Below are positions 1 to 7,527 of a stretch of DNA of 64,000 bases, in pieces. Source of the DNA: Actinomycetes bacterium (GTDB lineage Bacteria; Actinomycetota; Thermoleophilia; Solirubrobacterales; 70-9); contig BOKP01000001.1 of assembly GCA_016861045.1 (NCBI GenBank), positions 1 to 64,000 on the forward strand, read 5' to 3'. Every line of letters starts with the position of its first letter. Within the stretch, counting starts at the first letter, position 1. The notes beneath the pieces were generated by a model. It did no database searches. It was not told the DNA's origin and saw only the letters and a program-made list of their open reading frames with translations. The position numbers and the translations under genes are program-made.

Positions 1-36
1 GCCCGAGTTCCGCAGTAGGTAGTCAAGCGAATCGCA

Positions 37-65
37 CGCAATCCCGCTTCCCAAGCGGGATTGCG
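37..65. terminator. Perfect hairpin downstream of transposase
   Basis: A 13-bp perfect inverted repeat (cgcaatcccgctt / aagcgggattgcg) with a 3-nt loop lies just beyond the stop codon of the transposase. There is no obvious U-tract on either strand. It could end transposase transcription or be a structured part of the element end. What is seen is the hairpin; the role is inferred. Confidence 0.5.
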
Positions 66-99
66 CCGCCTTTCGGCCAACCCTGCCGTGTGTCCACGC

Positions 100-1791
100 T
101 CAGGAGGGCTCCAGAGCGGTCACCGCGGCCGGCGGCTCGACCCCGAGATCGGTGAGGATCTGGCTCTGGGTGGCCGAAAGCGGGGTCGTCTGCTCGACCG
201 CCCCTGCCGGGCCCTCGAGCCGGACGAGCTTGATCCGCTCGAGCTCGGCGCGGATCTTTCGCCAACTTTGCTCGGTCTCACGCTCGGCGATCCGGACCAG
301 CAGCAGCGCCATCCAGCAGATCAGGACGTGGGCGCGGATTCGCTCGTCGAGCCGGTGGAAGACGGGGCGGATCCGCAGCGTCGACTTGAGGTCGCGGAAG
401 CAGCGCTCGGCCTCGAGCAGGTTCTTGTAGCCGAGGGCGACGTCGGCGGCCGAGAGCTCGGGGTCGCAGGTCTCGAGCAGGTACTTGCCGTCGAGGCGCT
501 CCTCGGCCTTGACCTTGGCGGCGTCGAGCTTCAGACGCCCAGCCTTGGTCTGGCGCAGGTAGCGCGAATAGGTCGGGTGATCGCGGAGCGCGCACTCGGC
601 CCGCGCGTGGGCGGTGCCGGCCTTGCCGGCGCGTGCGCGCAGCGAGTCGATCCGCTCCAGCTCCGCTGTGATCCGCTCGACGGCACGCTCGCGCCGGGAG
701 CGGTCCTTGGCCTCCTCGTCGGGGTTGTGGCAGACGATGAAGCGGCGGGCGGTCTCCCCTTCGCCGACTTTGACCTCCTTGACGCGAAGGTTGTCGCGGA
801 CGGCGCGGTAGCGGCCCGGGCGGCCGAGGGCCGCCTCGCAGGCGGCCTCGCCCGAGCGCATCCGCATCCCCGCGATCCAGCCGCCGCCTCCCTTGCGCAA
901 CTCGCGCAGGTTCGCCTCCGAGGAGATGCCGCGATCGATAACCCAGATCGCCCGCCCCAGCCTCCAGCCGGCCAGATCGGCCTTGACGTCGCCGACCACC
1001 GACTGATCGGCGCTGTTGCCGGGCCAGACCCAGCAGCGGACCGGGATCCCGGTCCGGGTCACCGCCAGGCCGACCACGACCTGGGGGCGGTCCGCTCGGT
1101 GGTCTTTGGAGTGGCCGAAGCGCCGCAGCGCCTCGGTCTCGGGATCGTCGGGGTCGGCCTCGTCCTCTTCGGCGATCTCGAAGTAGGTCGAGGTCGTGTC
1201 GAAGAAGAGCAGGTCGACCTCGAGGTTGAGCAGGTCGGCGACGCTGAAGAAGACCGCCTCCTGCACCGCTCCGGACGCGTCGGCCCCTGCGAGCACGTCC
1301 ATCGCCCGGTAGGCCGAGTCGGAGTCGAGCCCGGCGAGGCCGGGGATCGCGGCGTCGCGACTCGCCCACTCGGAGGCCGCGAGCTTGGACGCGGGGGCGA
1401 TCGCCCGGTTTGCGACCAGGGCGAAGATCGCCCGCTCGACGTCGGAGCGGTGGCGGCGGCCGGCAAGCGTCCGCTCCAGCGCGGAGCCGATGCCGAGGCG
1501 CCGCCAGAGCGCATCGAGGACCCAGGCCGAGCCGATCGGGCGCGCGTCGGTGGCGCGCAGCTCGCCGCCGGTCGCCTCGGCGAGGGTCCCGACCGGGTCG
1601 GCGCGCTCCAGGTAGCGGCTGATCGAGCCGACAAGCCGCCGCAGGCCCTCGACGTCGAGCTCGTCCTCGCGGCCGAGGTTGAGCAGCACCTTCGCCTTGG
1701 CGACGCCGCCGGTGCGGTGGTTGTGGGCGAGGGCGAGATAGCCGACCACCGAGCCGTCCTTGTTGCGGCGCTGGGTGCGACGCAGGTACAT
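100..1791 (-). CDS. IS1634-family transposase
   Basis: The 563-residue protein begins MYLRRTQRRNKDGSVVGYLALAHN, the typical opening of IS1634/IS1549-type DDE transposases of the IS4 superfamily. It carries the FFDTTSTYFE segment with the first catalytic Asp, VIDRGISSEANL around the second, and a C-terminal KNLLEAERCFRDLKSTLRIRPVFHR block that holds the catalytic Glu (the Y-(2)-R-(3)-E-(6)-K-like signature of this superfamily). HVLICWMALLL near the end is also typical. Length is full for the family and there is no frameshift, so the enzyme looks intact. It would cut and paste its own element. Start is ATG with no strong ribosome site. Confidence 0.9.
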   Translation of the reverse strand: MYLRRTQRRNKDGSVVGYLALAHNHRTGGVAKAKVLLNLGREDELDVEGLRRLVGSISRYLERADPVGTLAEATGGELRATDARPIGSAWVLDALWRRLGIGSALERTLAGRRHRSDVERAIFALVANRAIAPASKLAASEWASRDAAIPGLAGLDSDSAYRAMDVLAGADASGAVQEAVFFSVADLLNLEVDLLFFDTTSTYFEIAEEDEADPDDPETEALRRFGHSKDHRADRPQVVVGLAVTRTGIPVRCWVWPGNSADQSVVGDVKADLAGWRLGRAIWVIDRGISSEANLRELRKGGGGWIAGMRMRSGEAACEAALGRPGRYRAVRDNLRVKEVKVGEGETARRFIVCHNPDEEAKDRSRRERAVERITAELERIDSLRARAGKAGTAHARAECALRDHPTYSRYLRQTKAGRLKLDAAKVKAEERLDGKYLLETCDPELSAADVALGYKNLLEAERCFRDLKSTLRIRPVFHRLDERIRAHVLICWMALLLVRIAERETEQSWRKIRAELERIKLVRLEGPAGAVEQTTPLSATQSQILTDLGVEPPAAVTALEPS

Positions 1792-1841
1792 GCCTATAGC
1801 TAAACAGCGTCTGCGGATGGAAGCAGGCTGCCAACGGCAAT

Positions 1842-1864
1842 CCGTGTGTCTACGCTATTCAGGA
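1842..1864. repeat. Direct-repeat partner of 86-105 at the other IS end
   Basis: The sequence ccgtgtgtctacgctattcagga matches ccgtgtgtccacgctcagga at 86-105 apart from one substitution and a 3-base insertion. Both copies read the same way on the plus strand and bracket the transposase gene. Confidence 0.6.
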
Positions 1865-1904
1865 CCGGTTCGAACCGGAACCGCTTGATCAAGGGGTTCT
1901 CAGG

Positions 1905-2236
1905 GCAAATCGGCCCCGGAACTGTCTACGAACTGCGGAACTCGGGCGAGGTGTCGGCGATCGCCCGGCTCGAGCCTCGCCGATCGTCGCCGCGCGGATC
2001 TCGGCGAGGTCGTCGCGAAGCTCCCGAACCGATACGCGGTGGCGCCGGCAGCACGCACTTCGCCGTGAGCGGGCCGCCGACGCCGGCGGCGCCCTCGCCT
2101 CGGAGGTCGAGGGCCTGCTCGCCGAGAGCGTCCAGGCCGCCAGCCTGACCATGAAGCCGTCGGAGGGGTCGCCGCCGTCCGCCTCTTCGACGACCTGCCC
2201 GCGAGCCCGATCGAGGACGGCTTCATGGTCGAGCTA
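1905..2236 (+). pseudogene. Decayed internal fragment of a vWA-domain gene
   Basis: Bases about 2040-2236 align almost base for base with about 5941-6137 of the intact vWA gene (shared blocks gccctcgcctcggaggtc, ctgctcgccgagagcgtc, atcgaggacggcttcatg). A weaker match, caaatcggccccgg against cagatcggcccggg near 5690, suggests the fragment extends left with an internal deletion. Single-base indels, for example gagcgggccgcc against gagcggcgacg, break the reading frame. It has no start or stop of its own and is not expected to make protein. It lies directly beside the IS element. Confidence 0.85.
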
Positions 2237-2377
2237 CCGCCGGGCGCTCGATCGCGGCGATCGGCGGTTCGCTTCCGGCCGGCTCGACCCAGGTGGGCCG
2301 GGGGATCGCCAGCGCGACGACCAGCAGGGTGAGATCGCGGAGGGCGGTGCCGCCGTAGCCAGTCCTGAGGGGGTCGC
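2237..2377. other. Non-coding gap between vWA remnant and sqr
   Basis: I see no supported gene here. On the minus strand a stretch reads as a short hydrophobic peptide (LRDLTLLVVALAIPRP) in the frame of a long shadow ORF, which may be debris of a lost membrane protein gene, but nothing confirms it. Confidence 0.3.
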
Positions 2378-3565
2378 TCAGGCGCGGCCGCGCATCATGC
2401 CGTGCCAGTAGAGCAGCGGGAGCCCGTAGCGCTTGAGCTGGTACATGCTCCAGCGCTCCTTCGCCGAGTCGATCAGCGGGAAGCTCGGCTTCGGGTTCAG
2501 GTCGTAGTCGAACTCGGCCATGACGAGCTTGCCGTAGCCGGTGACCAGCGGGCAGGCGGTGTAGCCGTCGTAGGCGGCGCCCGGCTCCCGCCCGGCGATC
2601 GCGGCGAGCAGGTTGGCGACCAGCACCGGGGCCTGGCCGCGGACGGCCGCGCCGGTCTTCGAGGTCGGCAGGCTCGAGGCGTCGCCGAGCGAGAAGACGT
2701 TCGGGTAGCGCGGGTGGCGCAGGGTCGCGCGGTCGACCTCGACCCAGCCGCCCTCGTCGGCGAGCGGGCTGGAGGCGACCAGCTCGGGCGGCCCCTGGGG
2801 TGGGGTGACGTGGATCATCTCGTAGCCGATCACGACCTCGTTGCCGTCGCCGTCGCTGAAGACGGCCTCGCGCTCGTCCGGGCGGATCGCGGTCAGCCGG
2901 TGCTGGTAGCGGGTCTCGATCCCGCGCCGCTCGATCACCCGCTCGAGCGTCCGGGCGTACTTGTCGACCGCGAAGATCCCGGGGGTCGCCGACGCGTAGA
3001 CGACCTCGCTGCGATCGCGGACCCCGGCCTTGCGGAAGGCATCGTCGGCCAGGTACATGATCTTCTGCGGCGCTCCGGCGCACTTGATCGGCGGGGCGGG
3101 CATCGTGAACAGCGCCGTGCCGCCGCTGAAGGCGGAGATCGCCTCCCAGGTCCGCTCGCACTGGTCGTAGGCGTAGTTGGAGCAGATCCCGTCGCGGCCG
3201 AGCCGGCCCTCGAGCCCATCGATCGCGTCCCAGCGCAGGGTCAGCCCGGGGGCGAGGACGAGGTGGTCGTAGCCGATCTCGCGCCCGTCGGACGTGCGCA
3301 CGCCGTCCTCGTCGGGGAGCAGCTCGGTGGCCTCGGACTGGATCCACTCCGCCCCCTCGGGGATCAGCTCGGCCTCGGGGCGGGCGCTCGCCTCGCGGCC
3401 GACGACCCCGCCTCCGACCAGGGTCCAGAGCGGCTGGTAGTAGTGGGTCGCCGACGGCTCGATGATCGCGACGTCGGGCTCGTCGAGGGCGCGGCAGAGC
3501 CTGGCCGCCACCGTGATCCCGCCCGTCCCGCCCCCGACGATGACGATCTTGTGATGCTCGCTCAC
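2378..3565 (-). CDS. sqr: Sulfide:quinone oxidoreductase (type II-like)
   Basis: The 395-residue flavoprotein opens with the FAD dinucleotide fold IVIVGGGTGGITVAARL and the SQR-type segment HYYQPLWTLVGGG. The PPIKCAGAPQKIMY block and a downstream YDQC/CPLVTGYGKLVMAEFDY region place cysteines where SQRs hold the redox pair, and the C-terminus RWSMYQLKRYGLPLLYWHGMM resembles the quinone-side membrane-binding helices. It would oxidise sulfide and pass electrons to menaquinone. The ORF track start (3634) is too long: a GTG at 3565 has an ideal AGGAGG five bases upstream. No rhodanese or persulfide dioxygenase gene is adjacent. A more general NAD(P)/FAD oxidoreductase is the alternative. Confidence 0.88.
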   Translation of the reverse strand: MSEHHKIVIVGGGTGGITVAARLCRALDEPDVAIIEPSATHYYQPLWTLVGGGVVGREASARPEAELIPEGAEWIQSEATELLPDEDGVRTSDGREIGYDHLVLAPGLTLRWDAIDGLEGRLGRDGICSNYAYDQCERTWEAISAFSGGTALFTMPAPPIKCAGAPQKIMYLADDAFRKAGVRDRSEVVYASATPGIFAVDKYARTLERVIERRGIETRYQHRLTAIRPDEREAVFSDGDGNEVVIGYEMIHVTPPQGPPELVASSPLADEGGWVEVDRATLRHPRYPNVFSLGDASSLPTSKTGAAVRGQAPVLVANLLAAIAGREPGAAYDGYTACPLVTGYGKLVMAEFDYDLNPKPSFPLIDSAKERWSMYQLKRYGLPLLYWHGMMRGRA

Positions 3566-3644
3566 GAAGGCCTCCTGAGGATTCGCGGCCGTCCCGCGCC
3601 GGCCCGGACTGGCCGACCAGCCAATACAGGCCATACCTTATCGA

Positions 3645-3688
3645 GATTCGGGTCTTACGGCCCGGCGATTCGGGTCTTACGGCCCGCC
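3645..3688. repeat. Two tandem 22-bp repeats
   Basis: The unit gattcgggtcttacggcccg(g/c)c occurs twice head to tail. The second copy contains the TAA that ends the nuclease remnant on the minus strand, so that remnant stop may have been created by the duplication. Confidence 0.8.
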
Positions 3689-3990
3689 CGCGCGGCCGGC
3701 GCCCGCGTCCGCGCCGAGCCCCCGCAGCCATTCGAGCACCGCCCGGTTCGCCTCGGGGTCCTCGCGGTTGCAGGCCAGGATCTCGCCGATGATCGCGTCG
3801 CGGTGGGCGCGGTCGTTGGTTTCGGTCGCCTCGATATGGCGGGCCATCGACCACTCGCCGCCGAGGTCGTCGAGCCGGCGCTCGTAGCCGGTCAGGGCCT
3901 CGATCTCCTCGAGGTTGTAGCTGGAGAGCGGGACGGCGACCGAGGCGCGGACGATCGGGAGGAGGTCGAGGAGGTTGTCGAGACGTCGCC
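3677..3990 (-). pseudogene. C-terminal remnant of TM0106-type RecB-like nuclease
   Basis: In one minus-strand frame the last 100 or so codons read LLDLLPIVRASVAVPLSSYNLEEIEALTGYERR...EILACNREDPEANRAVLEWLRGL. This resembles the end of TM0106-family RecB-like nucleases (AVPVGSY-LK-IE...LGFER... followed by AYN-DDC-AT-ALR-WL), which is an RNase H/DEDD-like domain. Only the C-terminus is present; everything upstream in this frame is a shadow of the next gene. The D-D of the final motif is changed to ED-P. I infer a truncated, dead gene joined to the gene upstream. Confidence 0.65.
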
Positions 3991-4320
3991 AGCTCGGTCG
4001 CGCTGGAGGTCGAGGAGGATCGACCAGATCCGTCCATAAAGCTGCGAGCGCTCGTGCCCCTGCCGGGCGGCGACGGCGCGCTTGAAGTTGTCGTAGTCGA
4101 TCTCGGTGACGAGTTGGGCGACCGCCGCGAGCCACTCCGCCCGGCTGACCACAGCGCGGTGTCGATAGTCGGCCGCCGGGTCCTCGAACGGCTCGAGCGA
4201 GGGGATCTGCTCGCGAAGCGCGTCGATGTCGGCGCGCGCTCGGGCGCGGACGATGAGCGCGTCGGGATCGTCGCGGTGGGCGACGACGCTGTAGAGGCCC
4301 TGCGTGGTGAAAAGCCACAT
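3892..4320 (-). CDS. Conserved MWLFT-type small protein with lost stop
   Basis: The first 108 residues (MWLFTTQGLYSVVAHRDDPDALIVRARARADIDALREQ...ITEIDYDNFKRAV-like core...LYGRIWSILLDLQRD) match a small protein of unknown function that I recognise as common in actinobacteria, which normally ends shortly after the W-x-V-M-x-x-LQ segment. Here the frame runs on for about 35 codons of Ser/Arg-rich shadow sequence over the nuclease remnant. The natural stop was evidently lost at a deletion junction near 3990. Function unknown; the tail is probably junk. The start ATG lies three bases past the stop of a short upstream ORF. Confidence 0.7.
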   Translation of the reverse strand: MWLFTTQGLYSVVAHRDDPDALIVRARARADIDALREQIPSLEPFEDPAADYRHRAVVSRAEWLAAVAQLVTEIDYDNFKRAVAARQGHERSQLYGRIWSILLDLQRDRAGDVSTTSSTSSRSSAPRSPSRSPATTSRRSRP

Positions 4321-4323
4321 CGC

Positions 4324-4479
4324 TCAGCGCCCCCGGCGGCCCGACCGCCTCGACGGGCGGCCGAACACGGGGTAGCCGGTGAGGCCGTGTGCCGAGCTCG
4401 GCTCGCCCACCTCGACCGGGCCGGAGAGCTGGTCGGCGAGAGCCGGTGAGAGATCGGGAAGGCTGCTCATGGTCCCCAT
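4324..4479 (-). CDS. Possible 51-residue protein upstream of the MWLFT gene
   Basis: A short ORF (MGTMSSLPDLSPALADQLSGPVEVGE... ending in an Arg-rich tail) ends three bases before the next start, compatible with translational coupling. It has no recognised domain. An ATG nine bases further in is equally possible. Support is only position and a plausible composition. Confidence 0.3.
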   Translation of the reverse strand: MGTMSSLPDLSPALADQLSGPVEVGEPSSAHGLTGYPVFGRPSRRSGRRGR

Positions 4480-4532
4480 GTCGCGGCCCTGAGCCGGAAC
4501 CTGACAACGACCCACGAGGAAGCCCAAGCCCC

Positions 4533-4778
4533 TCAGGCGCGGTCGAGCTCGGCGGCGAGCAGGCCGATGATCAGGCCGAGGAAGGTCGCCGCTCCCTCGC
4601 GGGTCGTCTCGGCTTCGCTGAGGCGCTCGCAGACGAGCGCCTTCGTCCCGGCGTCGATGCCGACCGCCTCGAGCAGGCAGCGGACGGCCTCGGGCGTGAC
4701 GCCGCCGGGCTCGTGGATCGCCCGGAAGGCGTCGATCCGGTCGAAGGCCTGCTCGAGGCTGGCGGTGACGTCGCGCAT
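4533..4778 (-). CDS. Small helical hypothetical protein
   Basis: The 81-residue product (MRDVTASLEQAFDRIDAFRAIHEPGG...FLGLIIGLLAAELDRA) is predicted mostly helical with a hydrophobic last segment. I do not recognise a family. It lies 13 bases downstream of the gamma-glutamylcyclotransferase-like gene on the same strand, so it may share its transcript. Confidence 0.55.
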   Translation of the reverse strand: MRDVTASLEQAFDRIDAFRAIHEPGGVTPEAVRCLLEAVGIDAGTKALVCERLSEAETTREGAATFLGLIIGLLAAELDRA

Positions 4779-4791
4779 GACCCTGACCGCC

Positions 4792-5286
4792 TCAGCCGAC
4801 CCCGCGGAGGCGCTTGCGCCCGTCCGGCAGGTAGCGGGTGATGCCGCGGCCGGCGAGCTCGTCCCCGGTCGCGGCGAGCGCCGCGCGCAGGACGCCCAGC
4901 GGCAGCCCCCAGTCGCGATAGCCCCGGGCGATCCGCTCGAAGTACCAGGCCGACGGCAGGCCGAGGTAGTCGTCGGAGGCCATCACGTAGGTCATCGCCT
5001 CGAGCGGTCCGCTCTCGGTCTCCACCTCGACGATCCGCCGCGCGTAGAGCGACGGCGCGCCCTCGTAGCGGTCGAGCGCGCCGACGTCGGCGTCGAGAAG
5101 GCGCCAGAGCGCGCCGTGGACGGAGCGGTCGACCGCCGGCTCGACGTCGGCGACGCCGCGGAAGGTGAGCCGCCAGCCGGCAAGCAGTGCCGTCGTCAGC
5201 GGCTTCGCGCTGGGGCAGCGCGTGACCATGTCAGCGCGATTCAGGTTCGAGCCGTAGGCGAAGTAGTAGGTCGGCGGTTCGGCCAT
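4792..5286 (-). CDS. Gamma-glutamylcyclotransferase-family protein
   Basis: The 164-residue protein starts MAEPPTYYFAYGSNLNRADM, carrying the YGSNL signature of the GGCT/AIG2 fold, and has the family acidic residue in LDRYEGAPSLYARRIVEVE, the likely general base. Family members release 5-oxoproline from gamma-glutamyl peptides, act on gamma-glutamylamines, or have unknown roles. The start at 5286 is chosen because the YGSN motif normally lies within the first dozen residues; the longer track ORF adds an unrelated Arg-rich stretch. Confidence 0.85.
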   Translation of the reverse strand: MAEPPTYYFAYGSNLNRADMVTRCPSAKPLTTALLAGWRLTFRGVADVEPAVDRSVHGALWRLLDADVGALDRYEGAPSLYARRIVEVETESGPLEAMTYVMASDDYLGLPSAWYFERIARGYRDWGLPLGVLRAALAATGDELAGRGITRYLPDGRKRLRGVG

Positions 5287-5360
5287 GCCCGGAGGGTCGT
5301 CCTCCCTGGCGCATTCCTGACGCCGCCCCGGGCTGTCAGGAAGTGGGCGGCGCAAGCGAC

Positions 5361-6632
5361 ATGGTCCACATGAAGATCGACACCAAGCTGGACTTCGACC
5401 TCGTCGCGGTCGAGAGCGAAGACACCGTCCACATCCTCCTCGAGCTGACCGCCCCGACTGCCGACGAGGCGGCCCAGCGGCCTCCGGCGACGCTCCAGGT
5501 CGTCCTCGACCGCTCCGGATCGATGGCCGGCGAGCGCCTTCACGCCGGGCTCGTCGCGATCGACGCGCTGCTCTCGCGGCTCGACCCCGGCGACCGCTTT
5601 GGCCTCGTCGTCTTCGACGACGAGGTGGGCGTGCCGGTGCCCGCGGCCCCGGTCGGCGACGCCGCCCGGGCCCGGGCGATGCTCGGACAGATCGGCCCGG
5701 GCGGCACGACCAACCTCGCCGGCGGCTACCTGCGCGGGATCCAGGAGCTGCAGCGGATCTCGCGCGACGACGGGAGCGCGACCCTCGTCCTGCTCTCCGA
5801 CGGCCTCGCCAACGTAGGGGTCACCGACCACGGGCAGCTCGAGCAGTTCGCCGCCGGCGCTCAGGGCGCCGGGATCACCAGCTCGACGATCGGCATCGGC
5901 CGCGGCTACGACGAGGACCTGCTCGCCGCGATCGCCCGCGGCGGCGCCGGCAACACCCACTTCGCCGAGAGCGGCGACGACGCCGGCGGCGCCCTCGCCT
6001 CGGAGGTCGCGGGCCTGCTCGCCGAGAGCGTCCAGGCCGCCAGCCTGACCGTGAAGCCGTCGAGCGAGGTCGCCGCGGTCCGCCTCTTCAACGACCTGCC
6101 CGCGAGCCCGATCGAGGACGGCTTCATGGTCGAGCTCGGCAGCCTCCACTCGGCCGAGCAGCGCCGGCTCGTGCTCGAGGTCGACGTTCCGGCGATCGCC
6201 GCGGCCGGGCCGGCTCCGGTCTGCGATCTCGAGCTGCGCTGGGTCGACGTCGGGTCGATGCGCAGCGATCGAGCCGACATCCCCGTCCACGTCAACGTCG
6301 TCCCCGGCGACGAGGCCGCCGGCCGGACCGCCGATCCGGCGGTGACGACCGAGCTCAGCTTCCAGCGCGCCCAGCGGGCGAAGCGCGAGGCCGCCGAGGC
6401 GCTCGGCCGCGGCGACATCGACGGCGCCCGGCGGATCTACCGCGGCGCCTCGCTCGGGCTCCGGGAGACGAACCTCTCCAGCGTCCCGGACGCGGTCGCC
6501 GCCGAGATCGCCGACGAGGCCAGCCTCCTCGAGGAGCTCGCCGAGCAGTCGCAGCGGGACCGCGCCCACGCCCGCAAGCGGGCCCTCGCCGACCACCACA
6601 TGAAGTCGCGCAAGCGCGGGCGGGAGGTCTGA
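5361..6632 (+). CDS. von Willebrand factor A (VWA) domain protein
   Basis: The 423-residue protein has an N-terminal beta-rich segment, then a VWA domain with a full MIDAS metal site: DRSGSM (about residue 50), the Thr in GGTTNLAGG, and LLSDGLAN. A C-terminal helical part with Lys/Arg-rich tail follows. No signal peptide or membrane segment is visible, so it is probably cytoplasmic and binds a partner through Mg2+/Mn2+. An ATG at 5361 is preferred; GTG at 5343 is in frame. A decayed copy of its central region lies at 1905-2236. Partner unknown. Confidence 0.88.
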   Translation: MVHMKIDTKLDFDLVAVESEDTVHILLELTAPTADEAAQRPPATLQVVLDRSGSMAGERLHAGLVAIDALLSRLDPGDRFGLVVFDDEVGVPVPAAPVGDAARARAMLGQIGPGGTTNLAGGYLRGIQELQRISRDDGSATLVLLSDGLANVGVTDHGQLEQFAAGAQGAGITSSTIGIGRGYDEDLLAAIARGGAGNTHFAESGDDAGGALASEVAGLLAESVQAASLTVKPSSEVAAVRLFNDLPASPIEDGFMVELGSLHSAEQRRLVLEVDVPAIAAAGPAPVCDLELRWVDVGSMRSDRADIPVHVNVVPGDEAAGRTADPAVTTELSFQRAQRAKREAAEALGRGDIDGARRIYRGASLGLRETNLSSVPDAVAAEIADEASLLEELAEQSQRDRAHARKRALADHHMKSRKRGREV

Positions 6633-6670
6633 GCCGCGGACGGTTGCGGCCCGCAGCCAGCCCGTCCGCG

Positions 6671-7090
6671 TCAGGTCAGGCCGACCGCGTGGATCGGCAG
6701 CAGCTCGCGAAGCCCGCGGAGGTCGTTCTCGTTGCGCGTGAACAGGGGAACATCCGTGGCCAGGGCGGTCGCAGCGATCAGAAGGTCGAGCGATCGGTAG
6801 CCCCGAGCCTTCCGCCCTCCGGCCACGACCGACGAGTAGATCCGGCCGAAAGCGCGGGCAGCGTCGGAGCCGAACGGAATCGCTTCGAACGTTGCCTCGG
6901 CCCGCTGAAGCCGGTCCTGGCGGCGGGCGCGCTCTTCGGCATTGCCGGTGGCGTGCGGGCCGGCGGCGAGCTCGACGAGCGTGATCGCGGAGATCGCGAC
7001 CTCCGCGGGCAGGTCGTCGTGATCGACCCGATCGAGATCGATCACGACCGAGGTGTCGATGAGGCCGCGACCCGGGTCGCGCTCAGCCAC
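6671..7090 (-). CDS. vapC: VapC-type PIN-domain toxin
   Basis: The 139-residue PIN protein has the acidic RNase residues: GLIDTSVVIDLD (first Asp), ISAITLVELAAG (Glu), SLDLLIAATAL (Asp) and FTRNENDLRGL. It is an Mg2+-dependent ribonuclease toxin. The start is a GTG that overlaps the antitoxin stop by eight bases, the usual toxin-antitoxin coupling; the longer track ORF starts inside the antitoxin gene. Target RNA cannot be told from sequence. Confidence 0.9.
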   Translation of the reverse strand: MAERDPGRGLIDTSVVIDLDRVDHDDLPAEVAISAITLVELAAGPHATGNAEERARRQDRLQRAEATFEAIPFGSDAARAFGRIYSSVVAGGRKARGYRSLDLLIAATALATDVPLFTRNENDLRGLRELLPIHAVGLT

Positions 7091-7337
7091 GGGGTGTGGG
7101 GTCCTGGTCCACGGTCCGGTCGAGGTCGGCACGGAACTGCGCGGCATCGATCTCGGGGGCGTTCGCGAAGGCCGCGAGCACGGCGGTGGAATCGACGAAG
7201 CGCCGTCGCTGCGCAGGGATCAGGCTCCCGACTGGAACCCCATTGCGAGTGACGATGAAGTCCGCGCCACGGTCGAGGTCGCGCATGATCTCGCCGCTTC
7301 TGTTCCGCAGCTCGCGCTGGCTTATCCGCTCGGTCAT
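7083..7337 (-). CDS. vapB: Phd/YefM-type antitoxin
   Basis: The 84-residue protein (MTERISQRELRNRSGEIMRDLDRGADFIVTRNGVPVGSLIP) has the Phd/YefM DNA-binding N-terminus; the C-terminal half (FANAPEIDAAQFRADLDR) would wrap the toxin. It neutralises the downstream PIN toxin and represses the pair. The ATG at 7337 lies nine bases from a perfect 20-bp palindrome, its likely operator. The track buries this gene in a longer ORF. Confidence 0.9.
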   Translation of the reverse strand: MTERISQRELRNRSGEIMRDLDRGADFIVTRNGVPVGSLIPAQRRRFVDSTAVLAAFANAPEIDAAQFRADLDRTVDQDPTPRG

Positions 7338-7345
7338 GCGGCCGA

Positions 7346-7365
7346 GCGTAGCACAAGTGCTACGC
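7346..7365. promoter_or_regulatory. Palindromic operator of the toxin-antitoxin pair
   Basis: The perfect palindrome gcgtagcac-aa-gtgctacgc sits immediately upstream of the antitoxin start. Phd/YefM antitoxins bind short palindromes at this place and repress their own operon. The palindrome is seen; its use as operator is inferred. Confidence 0.75.
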
Positions 7366-7527
7366 GGCGACGCGCTGCGACACGGAGGTGAGATGCCGAG
7401 GGCGCCGCGCCCGCAGGTCGCGCTCATCGCCGGCTGTGCCGGCCGGCGCGACCGGGACGTGGCGGCGCGGCAGTGACGGCGCGATGCCGGAGTTGACCGC
7501 GGCGCCATCCGCCCCGACAATGGACCG

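Larger units (their letters stand above)
86..1864 (-). mobile_element. IS1634-like insertion sequence (ends uncertain)
   Basis: The element is called from its transposase. A 20-base motif, ccgtgtgtccacgctcagga, overlaps the transposase stop codon, and a near copy, ccgtgtgtctacgctattcagga, sits about 50 bases upstream of the start. The two copies are in the same orientation, so they are not the terminal inverted repeats expected of an IS. A perfect palindrome ccggttcgaaccgg follows the right copy at 1865-1878. True ends and target duplication cannot be fixed by eye. Confidence 0.5.

Noticed and set aside
61-1803. Long plus-strand ORF of 580 aa over the transposase
   Set aside because: It is the antisense shadow of the IS1634 transposase; composition is Asp/Leu/Gly-rich with no domain.
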